Source: Flavitalea plasmicola (GTDB lineage Bacteria > Bacteroidota > Bacteroidia > Chitinophagales > Chitinophagaceae). From it: DNA of 64,000 nucleotides. Shown here piece by piece: positions 25,034 to 33,040 of this stretch. Location: assembly GCF_030546645.1 (NCBI RefSeq), contig NZ_JAUOTO010000007.1, forward strand, positions 434,001 to 498,000, given 5' to 3'. Each line of letters begins with the position of its first letter. Position 1 is the stretch's first letter. The notes beneath the pieces were generated by a model that was not told the DNA's origin, did no database searches, and saw only the letters and a list, made by a program, of their open reading frames with translations. Position numbers and translations under genes: made by a program.

Positions 25034-26044
25034 ATGAGGATCGTAAGCTATCTGAAAGAAGAGCATGAACAACTGGCCATCTTCGTGGAAGGGTTGTTAT
25101 ACGATATGGAGCTGATCCATCCCGACATCCCCAACACGATGGTCATGTTCCTCAACTACTGGGAGGAGCTGTACCCGCTGGTACAGGCAGGTGAACTGGC
25201 GATACAGGATGGCCACATCGGTAATAAGAAAGCCGTCCCCGCAGACAGCGTCCAACTGCTGGCCCCCGTACCTTTTCCTTCTTCCTGCCGGGATGGCTAT
25301 GCGTTCCGTCAGCATGTCGCTGCCGCCAGGCGCAACCGGAATGCGCCCATGATCCCCGAATTCGATCAATACCCGATCTTCTATTTCACCAATCATCATA
25401 GTATCCAGGGACCCGGCGACATCCGTTGCATGCCCGATCATTTTGAAAAGCTGGATTTCGAGCTGGAAGTAGCCATCGTCATCGCCCGCCATGGAAGGAA
25501 TATCCCCGCGGAAGAGGCAGATGAGTACATCGGGGGGCTGATGATCATGAATGATATGAGTGCCCGGCGACTGCAGATGGAAGAAATGTTATTGAACCTG
25601 GGACCTGCAAAAGGCAAGGATTTTTCCACCGTCACCGGCCCCTGGCTGGTGACCCTGGATGAGCTGCAGCCTTTCGAAGTACCCTGTAAGGAAGGACACA
25701 CGGGCAAGAACTGGAACCTGCGGATGCAGTGCCGGGTCAATGATATACAGGTCAGCGATGGAAATCTGGCCGATATGGATTGGACCTTTGCCGAGATCAT
25801 TGAAAGAGCCTCCTATGGCGTGGACCTCTACCCGGGGGATATCATCGGCAGCGGTACGGTCGGCACGGGCTGCTTCCTGGAATTGAACGGCACCGGCAAG
25901 CTCAACGATCCCAACTATACAGAACAGTGGCTGCGGGAAGGCGATAAGATAGAGCTGGAAGTAGAAGGACTGGGGATCCTCGCCAATACCATCGTACGGG
26001 AAGACAGTACCTTCTCTCTTTTGGCAAAAAAGAAGCGCTTATGA
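25034..26044 (+). CDS. Fumarylacetoacetate hydrolase family protein
   Basis: A 336-residue soluble enzyme of the FAH/HpaG family that uses a divalent metal for hydrolysis, decarboxylation or isomerisation of beta-diketo acids. Metal-site residues are in KLDFELEVAIVI (E and the second E), and MIMNDMSARRLQ (D), with DIIGSGTVGTG as the C-terminal signature. In Bacteroidota this gene lies with homogentisate/tyrosine degradation genes. Here it is followed with a 4-nt overlap (ATGA) by a flavin reductase-like gene. Whether the substrate is fumarylacetoacetate or another acylpyruvate cannot be decided. Confidence 0.9.
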   Translation: MRIVSYLKEEHEQLAIFVEGLLYDMELIHPDIPNTMVMFLNYWEELYPLVQAGELAIQDGHIGNKKAVPADSVQLLAPVPFPSSCRDGYAFRQHVAAARRNRNAPMIPEFDQYPIFYFTNHHSIQGPGDIRCMPDHFEKLDFELEVAIVIARHGRNIPAEEADEYIGGLMIMNDMSARRLQMEEMLLNLGPAKGKDFSTVTGPWLVTLDELQPFEVPCKEGHTGKNWNLRMQCRVNDIQVSDGNLADMDWTFAEIIERASYGVDLYPGDIIGSGTVGTGCFLELNGTGKLNDPNYTEQWLREGDKIELEVEGLGILANTIVREDSTFSLLAKKKRL

Positions 26045-26925
26045 CACTCGACCTTGCCTCCCTTAGCCCCGTCCTGCGGCAAAATTTTCTGCAATATGCC
26101 GTGGCGCCCCGTCCCGTCTGCTTTGCCAGCACCATCGACAGCTCCGGACAGGTGAACCTGAGCCCATTCAGCTTTTTCAACCTGTTCTCCTCCACCCCTC
26201 CGATCCTGGTCTTTTCCCCCGCACGGCGGGTAAGGGACAATACCACCAAGCACACCCTCCACAATGTGCTGGACGTGCCGGAAGTGGTAATCAACATAGT
26301 GGATTACGACATGGTGCAGCAGACGAGCCTCGCCAGCTGTGAATACCCAAAGGGGACCAACGAATTTCTCAAGGCAGGACTTACGGAAATGCCAGCTACC
26401 CGGGTACGCCCTCCCATGGTAAAAGAAAGCAAGATAAAGATCGAATGCAAGGTCATCGAGATCAAGCCCCTGGGTGAAGAGGGCGGCGCGGGCAACCTCG
26501 TCATCTGTGAAGCCCTGTGCATGCACATCGATGACGCCATCCTGGACGATGAAAAAAAGATGATCGACCAGCGTCGCATCCATCACATAGCCCGCCTGGG
26601 AGGCGACTGGTACTGCAGGGTGGACGAGCATAATCTTTTCCAGGTGGAGAAGCCCAACACAAAGCTGGGCATCGGCATCGACGCCTTGCCGTCTCCGCTG
26701 CGCAACAGTACCATCCTCAGCGGCAATGACCTGGGGCAACTGGCCAATGTGCACGAACTACCCACCATTGACCCCGCCTTTCATGACGACACCCTGAAAA
26801 ATATATTCCAATATTATTCTGTCAATCCCGACGAAATGGAAAAAGAGCTGCATGCCTATGCCAAAAAGCTGCTCAGCCAGGGTAAAGTGGCTGAAGCCTG
26901 GCAGGTGCTGCTGGCATTGAACTGA
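26041..26925 (+). CDS. Flavin reductase-like domain protein
   Basis: A 294-residue FMN-binding split barrel protein with a family-typical start (QYAVAPRPVCFASTIDSSGQ), NLSPFSFFNLFSSTPPILVF and PEVVINIV; CEYPKGTNEFLKAGLTE follows. Members reduce or bind flavins, and in Bacteroidota a version of this protein accompanies fumarylacetoacetate hydrolase. It overlaps the preceding stop by four bases. The last 100 residues (after about 200) are an extra helical tail not present in the simple reductases. The stop lies 20 nt before the lysS promoter motif. Confidence 0.85.
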   Translation: MTLDLASLSPVLRQNFLQYAVAPRPVCFASTIDSSGQVNLSPFSFFNLFSSTPPILVFSPARRVRDNTTKHTLHNVLDVPEVVINIVDYDMVQQTSLASCEYPKGTNEFLKAGLTEMPATRVRPPMVKESKIKIECKVIEIKPLGEEGGAGNLVICEALCMHIDDAILDDEKKMIDQRRIHHIARLGGDWYCRVDEHNLFQVEKPNTKLGIGIDALPSPLRNSTILSGNDLGQLANVHELPTIDPAFHDDTLKNIFQYYSVNPDEMEKELHAYAKKLLSQGKVAEAWQVLLALN

Positions 26926-26946
26926 TGACCTATGCTGCATTTTTTA

Positions 26947-26954
26947 TACCTTTG
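26947..26954 (+). promoter_or_regulatory. TACCTTTG -7 element of the lysS promoter
   Basis: Exact -7 motif, 28-35 nt before the lysS ATG at 26982. A TTG at 26917-26919 is too far for a canonical -33. Confidence 0.6.
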
Positions 26955-26981
26955 CCGCCATTTCTATATCATTTTCGGACT

Positions 26982-28535
26982 ATGAGCACATCAAATTTGT
27001 CAGAGCAGGAGATCATTCGCCGGGAAAAGCTGGAAGAGCTGAACAAGCTGGGAGTGGACGCTTACCCCGCCCCTTTGTATCCCGTGAATTCCAATGCCGC
27101 TTATATCAAGGCCCATTACATGGGGGAATCCAATGCCGCCGAATTTGCCAATGTATGTGTAGCCGGCCGCCTCATGAGCCGCCGGGACATGGGTAAAGCC
27201 TCCTTTGCCAGCCTGCAGGACAGCACAGGCCGTATTCAGATCTATATCAAACGGGACGACATCAGCCCAGGAGAAGACAAATCCCTCTACGACAAAGTGT
27301 GGAAGCACCTGCTTGACCTGGGCGACATCGTAGGAATAAAAGGCTATGTCTTTACGACCAAAACTGGCGAGATCTCCATCCATGCAAAGGAGTTCACCAT
27401 CCTGACAAAATCACTCAAGCCCCTGCCCGTTGTTCGGGAGAAAGAAGGCGAAACCTTCGATGCCGTCACCGATCCGGAGTTCCGCTACCGCCAGCGCTAT
27501 GCCGACCTTGTCGTCAACCCGCAGGTAAAAGAAACATTTATTAAAAGGAGCAAAATGATCAATGCTATCCGGGACTTCCTTAATGACCGAGGAGCCCTGG
27601 AAGTGGATACCCCCGTATTACAGAGCATTCCCGGTGGCGCCGCTGCCCGGCCGTTCATCACGCACCACAACGCACTGGATGTTCCATTCTACCTGCGCAT
27701 CGCCAATGAGCTCTATCTCAAAAGACTTATCGTAGGGGGCTTCGACTGGGTATATGAGTTCAGCCGCAACTTCAGGAACGAAGGGATGGACCGTACACAC
27801 AATCCTGAATTCACCGTCCTCGAGTTCTATACGGCCTATAAAGATTATCTGTGGATGATGGAGACGACGGAACAATTGCTGGAGAACGCAGCCCTGGCCA
27901 CCAATGGCAGCAGCGTATCGACGGTCGACGGCAAAGAGATCGACTTCAAAGCTCCTTACCGGAGGATCACCATGTACGACGCCATCCGGGAATACACCGG
28001 CATCGACATCAGCGGCATGAATGAAGACCAGCTGAGGGATGTCTGCCAGCAGCTGCATATCCCCGTGGACAAGACCATGGGTAAAGGCAAGCTGATCGAC
28101 GAGCTCTTCAGCGAAAAATGCGAACATCACTTTATTCAACCCACCTTCATCACCGATTACCCGGTGGAAATGAGCCCGCTTACGAAGAAACACCGCAGTC
28201 GTCCCGGCCTGGTCGAACGCTTCGAGCTCATCGTCAACGGGAAGGAGATCGCCAATGCCTACAGCGAGCTCAACGACCCCATCGATCAACGGGAACGTTT
28301 CGAAGCGCAGCTCCAGCTGATGGAGCGCGGTGATGACGAAGCGATGTTCATCGACTATGACTTCCTTCGCGCCCTGGAATACGGCATGCCGCCGACAGCA
28401 GGTATAGGTTTCGGTATCGACCGGCTGGCGATGCTTTTCACCGGCCAGACCAGCATACAGGACGTATTGCTGTTCCCGCAGATGCGGCCGGAGAAGGTGG
28501 CCGATCAACAGGAAGATTCACAGCCGCATCCATGA
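26982..28535 (+). CDS. lysS: Lysine-tRNA ligase (class II)
   Basis: A 517-residue class II lysyl-tRNA synthetase that charges tRNA-Lys with lysine. N-terminal anticodon-binding OB fold: CVAGRLMSRRDMGKASFASL, IQIYIKRDD. The catalytic core has motif 1 (DFLNDRGALEVDTP), motif 2 (NFRNEGMDRTHNPEFT) and motif 3 (GIGFGIDRLAML). ATG 26982 matches the family start after the promoter; upstream in-frame Met at 26925 is inside the previous gene. The last 18 codons (from 28482, MRPEKVADQQEDSQPHP) are repeated downstream, see the repeat entry. Most homologues end soon after MRPEK. Confidence 0.96.
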   Translation: MSTSNLSEQEIIRREKLEELNKLGVDAYPAPLYPVNSNAAYIKAHYMGESNAAEFANVCVAGRLMSRRDMGKASFASLQDSTGRIQIYIKRDDISPGEDKSLYDKVWKHLLDLGDIVGIKGYVFTTKTGEISIHAKEFTILTKSLKPLPVVREKEGETFDAVTDPEFRYRQRYADLVVNPQVKETFIKRSKMINAIRDFLNDRGALEVDTPVLQSIPGGAAARPFITHHNALDVPFYLRIANELYLKRLIVGGFDWVYEFSRNFRNEGMDRTHNPEFTVLEFYTAYKDYLWMMETTEQLLENAALATNGSSVSTVDGKEIDFKAPYRRITMYDAIREYTGIDISGMNEDQLRDVCQQLHIPVDKTMGKGKLIDELFSEKCEHHFIQPTFITDYPVEMSPLTKKHRSRPGLVERFELIVNGKEIANAYSELNDPIDQRERFEAQLQLMERGDDEAMFIDYDFLRALEYGMPPTAGIGFGIDRLAMLFTGQTSIQDVLLFPQMRPEKVADQQEDSQPHP

Positions 28536-28846
28536 GTTCCATTGAAAAGACATTAATTCACGAATAAATGAGGCCCGAAAAAATGACAGATCAAGAAGAA
28601 GGGCCGAATTGACAGACCTTCTCCATGATTTTTCATCGGTGTCTGCCGAACTTCGTTTCATGAGTTCCATTGAAAAGACATTGATTCACGAATAGATGCG
28701 GCCGGAGAAGGTAGCCGATCAACAGGAAGATTCACAGCCGCATCCATGAGTTCCATTGAAAAGACATTGATTCACGAATAAATGCGGCCGGAGAAGATGT
28801 CCGATCCATCCAAAACGCCCCGTCTGACCCCCATGCACAAATAAAA
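28482..28846 (+). repeat. Tandem copies of the lysS 3' end
   Basis: Four units start with the lysS tail codons MRPEK: 28482 (inside lysS, tail VADQQEDSQPHP), 28568 (MTDQEEGPN), 28696 (identical protein tail to the first) and 28782 (MSDPSKTP...). Each is followed by a stop. A second element, ATG-started MSSIEKTLIHE, lies between units at 28532, 28660 and 28746, always right before the next unit (TAA or TAG immediately followed by ATG). Units 1 and 3 are 86 bp and almost identical; unit 2 is 128 bp and has four synonymous changes in RPEK. No further gene is seen here. Confidence 0.85.
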
Positions 28847-29033
28847 GCCCGCTTTCGCCATGACCTGCCCTTGCCGGAGAGCCTCCCTGAGGCGCCGATA
28901 CCCTCCTGCTAACGGATAGCCGAGGAAACAGGATCTTTACAAAGGAGCTCATGCTTCGGAAAGCCTATGTGCAAAGATTGTCCGGGGCCGTTACCTAATT
29001 TTTCGTTAAATTGTAGGTATAAACGATTGCCAT
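28536..29033. other. Intergenic region after lysS
   Basis: After the tandem lysS-tail units (to about 28846) the remaining 190 bp show no open frame worth calling, no clear terminator and no promoter motif. The antisense frame at 28719-28952 is a shadow of the repeats. Confidence 0.6.
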
Positions 29034-29405
29034 ATGGATAATGCAACCATCTCTAAGATCGGAACCATTTTCTATGCCTTGGTTATTGGCTTTTTTGGCC
29101 TCAATCATTTTATGAATGGTACAGGCATGGCAAAAATGGTACCCAGGTTCCTCCCGGGAGGAGAAATCTGGGTATATCTCACAGGCGCAGCTCTTCTTTT
29201 AGCAGCTATTTCTTTTCTCATCAACAAGTATACCCGATTGGCGGGATTGCTGCTGGCCCTTTTCCTGTTATTGATTGTATTGACGGTCCATTTGCCGGCC
29301 GTACTGAATGCTCCTGATGAAAGTGCCAGGAGATTCCCCATGGTCAACCTTATCAAAGACACTGGCCTGGCAGCCGCCGCATTATTGGTGGCCAGCCGGC
29401 ATTAG
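29034..29405 (+). CDS. DoxX-like small membrane protein
   Basis: A 123-residue protein with four membrane spans (residues about 8-26, 46-62, 66-88, 100-118). The Phe-Gly-Leu-Asn-His motif in span 1 (IGFFGLNHFMNG) and the overall size fit the DoxX/DUF417-like family, membrane proteins of mostly unknown role in Bacteroidota. A single gene with no close neighbour; a hairpin-rich non-coding stretch follows. Confidence 0.75.
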   Translation: MDNATISKIGTIFYALVIGFFGLNHFMNGTGMAKMVPRFLPGGEIWVYLTGAALLLAAISFLINKYTRLAGLLLALFLLLIVLTVHLPAVLNAPDESARRFPMVNLIKDTGLAAAALLVASRH

Positions 29406-29861
29406 AACCGCAAGGCCGTTGCAAAATCCTTATCACGCCTAAAAAGCAAAATCGGGCCAAAGGCCCCATTCTGTCGTGGACCCGCAAAACCGGACCACGC
29501 CTAAATTAACTGTGGCGGACCACAGATCCGGTGCGCCATTCTCTTTTCGGCAGATGAAGCGGACCGAACGTCCGCTGATCGGCCTGACGGCCGATGTTTA
29601 GTTAGACTCTAACCTATTGTCCTTCGGAACTTCGGCGGAGCTGCATTCCTCGCTCAGAACTTCGGCAAAGCTGCGTTCCTCGCTTTACCTCGTTCGTACC
29701 TTTCGCTACGCTCAGGTACGTTCATAACCTTCGCTATCGCTCGGTTACCTCCTGTGCTCGGATCTGGCAAAAAAAATCCTCCCGCCTTTGAACGGGAGGA
29801 GGATGTTGCCTTTTACCCAGGATTAAAAATGAAAAAAATTTAATGGGTCGCGTCTTACGTC
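29406..29861. other. Hairpin array, non-coding
   Basis: This 456-bp gap is packed with inverted repeats: GGGCCAAAGGCCC (29454-29466), CTGTGG/CCACAG (29510-29525), AGCGGAC/GTCCGCT (29538-29576), ATCGGCC/GGCCGAT (29578-29595), GTACC/GGTAC (29696-29719), and TAACC/GGTTA (29725-29747). Two 28-bp direct repeats (29627-29654 and 29657-29684, about 3 differences) with the CTTCGGMRAGCTGCRTTCCTCGCT pattern lie between. It ends with the terminator of the minus-strand SDR gene. No open frame. Confidence 0.7.
29771..29803 (-). terminator. Terminator of the SDR gene
   Basis: On the minus strand a stem TCCTCCCG/CGGGAGGA (29777-29784 with 29793-29800) is followed by seven T, about 60 nt after the SDR stop. 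Confidence 0.75.
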
Positions 29862-30686
29862 TTATAGAAATAAATCGTTCATTAACTTGTGCTCGGGATT
29901 GATCGCATACTTGGAAAAGTCCGAAATCCCGGCTTCAATTAAAACGTCCTCATCTATAAAAAAATTGCCCGTGCTTTCAAAAGAAGGTTTTTGTAATATG
30001 TAGAACGCCGCATCAGCAACAATTTCCGGTGTACGGCTTCGCTGAATCAAAAAATCTCCCCCCAGCAAATTCTTCACCGCCGCAGTAGCGATGGTCGTCT
30101 TGGGCCAGAGAGCGTTGGCGCCGATCCTATATTGCTTCAATTCCTCCGCCAGACCCAGGATCACCATGCTCATACCATATTTACTGATCGTATAGGCCAG
30201 GTGAGGGGCAAACCAGCGCGGGTCCATGTTAAGGGGCGGCGACATATTTAATATATGGGGATTATGCGCCTCCTTCAGATAGGGTATGCAAGCCTGGCTC
30301 ATAAAAAAACTGCCCCTGATATTGATATTATGCATCAGGTCCCATCGTTTGAACTCGGTTTGCTCCGTTGGCGCGATATTGACAGCGCTGGCATTGTTCA
30401 CCAGGATGTCGATCCCCCCGAAAGCATTCACTGTCTCCTGAACGATATGCTTGATGCTGTCCTCAAAGCGGATATCTCCCTGGATAGGGAGCACCTTACC
30501 CCCTCCGGCGGCGGCAATCTCCTCCGCCGCGGTAAAGATCGTCCCCTCCAGCTTTGGATTAGGCTCGGCTGTCTTGCCCGCAATCGCGATATTCGCACCT
30601 TCCTTAGCCAGCCGAATGGCAATGGCCTTGCCGATGCCCCGGGTCCCGCCCGTAATGAGTACTGTTTTGTTTGAGAAGCCTGTCAT
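29862..30686 (-). CDS. Short-chain dehydrogenase/reductase (HSDL2-like)
   Basis: A 274-residue SDR. The cofactor motif VLITGGTRGIGKAIA (residues 9-24), the NNASAV loop, and the catalytic Ser-Tyr-Lys set (LNMSPP, then AYTISKYGMS) are present. The tail after the catalytic block (EELKQYRIGANALWPKTTIATAAVKNLLGGD) is characteristic of hydroxysteroid dehydrogenase-like 2 proteins, whose substrate is not known in bacteria. ATG 30686 is the likely start; the Met at 30734 adds an unusual N-terminus. Terminator 29771-29803. Confidence 0.9.
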   Translation of the reverse strand: MTGFSNKTVLITGGTRGIGKAIAIRLAKEGANIAIAGKTAEPNPKLEGTIFTAAEEIAAAGGGKVLPIQGDIRFEDSIKHIVQETVNAFGGIDILVNNASAVNIAPTEQTEFKRWDLMHNINIRGSFFMSQACIPYLKEAHNPHILNMSPPLNMDPRWFAPHLAYTISKYGMSMVILGLAEELKQYRIGANALWPKTTIATAAVKNLLGGDFLIQRSRTPEIVADAAFYILQKPSFESTGNFFIDEDVLIEAGISDFSKYAINPEHKLMNDLFL

Positions 30687-31127
30687 AGATAAAGGTATAA
30701 TTACTACTGAATTAGGAACTACAAAATAGGTCAATTTATGCGCTATCCCAAATCTGCTGTCACCATACCAACAGCGTATATCGTAAATCTACGACAACAG
30801 CAGTAAATACTGCATCCTTTAAATATAGCGTTTCTTCTCTTGCGGTATAGGCCGTTGGATTGTATGTTTGTATTGTTAAGTATGATTGATGCGCGGGACC
30901 AGAAAATCCAATTTATCCGAAGAAAGACCGAACTGAATGAATGAATGAAAATCCAAAGAAAAACCAAGATCCAATTCCGAAGAAAAGCCAACATCCAAAC
31001 ATCCTGAAAAATCCAAAAGAATTCAAAATCCAGAAAAGCCCTGATTCCTAGATCAATCAAAACTTATCCGTTTAAAAAATCCAAATCCGAACAGATCCAA
31101 TCCTACGAACAAGCCGTGAATTAAAAT

Positions 31128-31217
31128 TTGTACCTATTGATGGCCGCGAAAATGTTGGTTAGGTATCGTACAAAAATGTTGAAACGTCCTGAAGAGATTC
31201 AGGACGTTTCTTTTTTT
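31128..31217 (+). ncRNA. Possible small RNA ending in a strong terminator
   Basis: TACCT (31131-31135) can pair with AGGTA (31161-31165), AAAATGTTG occurs twice (31150-31158, 31174-31182), and a perfect 13-bp terminator stem follows. Upstream of it lies TTAAAATTTG (31121-31130), one base longer than the -7 consensus. No coding frame of significance is within. It would be a roughly 85-nt RNA. Confidence 0.35.
31181..31217 (+). terminator. Strong intrinsic terminator
   Basis: GAAACGTCCTGAA (31181-31193) and TTCAGGACGTTTC (31198-31210) form a perfect 13-pair stem with a GAGA loop, followed by seven T. Confidence 0.85.
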
Positions 31218-31420
31218 ACCTCATCGGCAAAGCCGATCTCTTTTTTTCCGCGGGGCCCGTCCCTGAGTAACCTCGGGGACAGGCTTGGCGCGGCGCATGG
31301 GACGCAAGGGCCGTTCTAATGGTTCGTATTTCCTTTCTCGACGACTATTCCGGTTCTAAATCCGCTCTGTTGTATTCAACCCTGCTTATATATATCCAGT
31401 CTGTAATTCTAATATTGTCA

Positions 31421-32968
31421 TCAGTGCGCATCGACAGGCATTGCGACACTCTTTTTAAACTTCTGCAAGTAGACGATCGGGATGCTGAAGAGTACAAATA
31501 ACCCGATGATCAGGTAAAGATTATCATAGGTGACGAGCAAGGTCTGCTTGATGATATTGCCTTCCATGGCCCTGTTGGCCATTTGCTGGGCATCCAGCGC
31601 CGAATGGCCCTTGCTCATAAAGTTCTGTACCATGGCGCCATTCCGCTGCACATACTCCGTATTATAGGGATTGATATTCTCCAGCAACGCAGTACGCACC
31701 TTTCCCGACTTGGTATGGATCAGGGTCGTCAGGATGGCGATCCCAAAAGACCCTCCCAGCTGTCGCATCATATTGTTCAGGCCGGCGCCCTGGCCGATCT
31801 CAGGCCCCTTCAGCTCCTGCAGCGCCAGGGTGGTCAATGGCACGAAGAGAATGGCCATGCCGATCCCGCGGATCACCAGGGGCCAGAAGAAGTCTCCTGT
31901 ACCGGATTGCAGGGTCGAATTGGACAGCATCCAGGTAAAGACAAAGAAAAGGAAGAAGCCACCTGTCGCCATAAACTGACCGGGTATGCCTCTTTTCAGC
32001 ATCATCCCCACAAAGGGCATCAGCATGATGGTCGCCACTCCGCTGGGGAACATGATAACGCCTGTTTGCTGGGCGGAAAAACCCAAAAGGTTCTGGCAAA
32101 AGACAGGGAAAATGAACACGGAACCATACAGGGCAAAGCCCAGTATGAATGAGGTCAGGATACCCACCGCAAAGCTCCTGTTCTTAAGGATCTTGAAATT
32201 CACGACAGGATGATCCGTGCTCAATTCCCGCCAGATAAAGGCAATGCCTGCCAGCACAGTGGTTAACGTAAGCGCGGAAATATATGGCGTTGCAAACCAG
32301 TCCTCCGTTTCTCCTTTTTCAAGCACCACCTGTAGGCTGCCTACGCCGGCCGCCAGCAGGGCAATACCCCACCAGTCGATGGGCTTCCCTTTAGCATAGC
32401 GGGGAGATTCCCGCACAAAGGCCGAGACAAAAAAGGCGGCAATGGCGCCCACTGGTATATTCACATAAAATATCCAGGGCCAGCTGAAATGGTCGGTGAT
32501 ATACCCCCCGATGGTAGGACCTACGGTGGGGCCTACTACGGCGCCCAGACCAAAAAGGGCCGTCGCCATACCCAACTCTTCCCGGGGCCAGGTTTCCATC
32601 AGGATAGCCTGGGCAGTGGAAAGGAGACCACCCCCGGCCAGCCCTTGTAATATACGGAACAACACCAGCTCGGTAAGGCTATGCGCCTGTCCGCAAAGGA
32701 AACTGGCGAAAGTAAAGACGAGGATGGAAGTGATAAAATAGTTCTTTCTACCAAACCGGTCGCCCAGCCATCCCGACATAGGCAGGATAATTACGTTCGC
32801 CACCGCATAGCCCGTGACGATCCAGCCGGCATCTTCGAGGGTGGCGCCCAGGTTGCCCATAATGTCAGGTAAGGCCACGTTTACGATCGTGGTATCGATC
32901 AGCTCCAGCAGAGAAGCTAATATCACCGTGATGGTAATGATCCATTTTCTAAATCCATGTTCAGCCAT
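31421..32968 (-). CDS. MFS multidrug transporter, DHA2 family (EmrB/QacA-like)
   Basis: A 515-residue, 14-span proton-driven drug exporter. DHA2 signature in and after span 1: LLELIDTTIVNVALPDIMGNLG; motif A-like GWLGDRFGRKNYF after span 2; motif C ALFGLGAVVGPTVGPTIGG in span 5. With the upstream HlyD-type adaptor and TolC-type outer-membrane protein it forms a complete tripartite pump. Gap of 72 nt from the adaptor gene. Last gene of the tetR operon. Confidence 0.92.
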   Translation of the reverse strand: MAEHGFRKWIITITVILASLLELIDTTIVNVALPDIMGNLGATLEDAGWIVTGYAVANVIILPMSGWLGDRFGRKNYFITSILVFTFASFLCGQAHSLTELVLFRILQGLAGGGLLSTAQAILMETWPREELGMATALFGLGAVVGPTVGPTIGGYITDHFSWPWIFYVNIPVGAIAAFFVSAFVRESPRYAKGKPIDWWGIALLAAGVGSLQVVLEKGETEDWFATPYISALTLTTVLAGIAFIWRELSTDHPVVNFKILKNRSFAVGILTSFILGFALYGSVFIFPVFCQNLLGFSAQQTGVIMFPSGVATIMLMPFVGMMLKRGIPGQFMATGGFFLFFVFTWMLSNSTLQSGTGDFFWPLVIRGIGMAILFVPLTTLALQELKGPEIGQGAGLNNMMRQLGGSFGIAILTTLIHTKSGKVRTALLENINPYNTEYVQRNGAMVQNFMSKGHSALDAQQMANRAMEGNIIKQTLLVTYDNLYLIIGLFVLFSIPIVYLQKFKKSVAMPVDAH

Positions 32969-33040
32969 GACACACAGTTTAATAAATTACAGAGGTTGGC
33001 ACCCTGTCTTCCGGTCGGCAAAGTGCCATTTAACACAGGC

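Larger units (their letters stand above)
30687..31420. other. Long non-coding region with low-complexity and small-RNA-like parts
   Basis: About 730 bp. Bases 30899-31105 are low-complexity DNA repeating ATCCAA/AGAAAA-type words, which also gives hydrophobic pseudo-frames on the minus strand. Bases 31131-31217 form a possible small RNA with a strong terminator. Bases 31220-31420 hold a short GC-rich hairpin region (CCTGAG/CTCGGG around 31262-31285) and the unexplained 5' part of the efflux operon's end. Confidence 0.5.

Noticed and set aside
30743-31060. Minus frame rich in Phe, Trp and Ile
   Set aside because: It reads through low-complexity TCCAA-type DNA; composition alone explains it.
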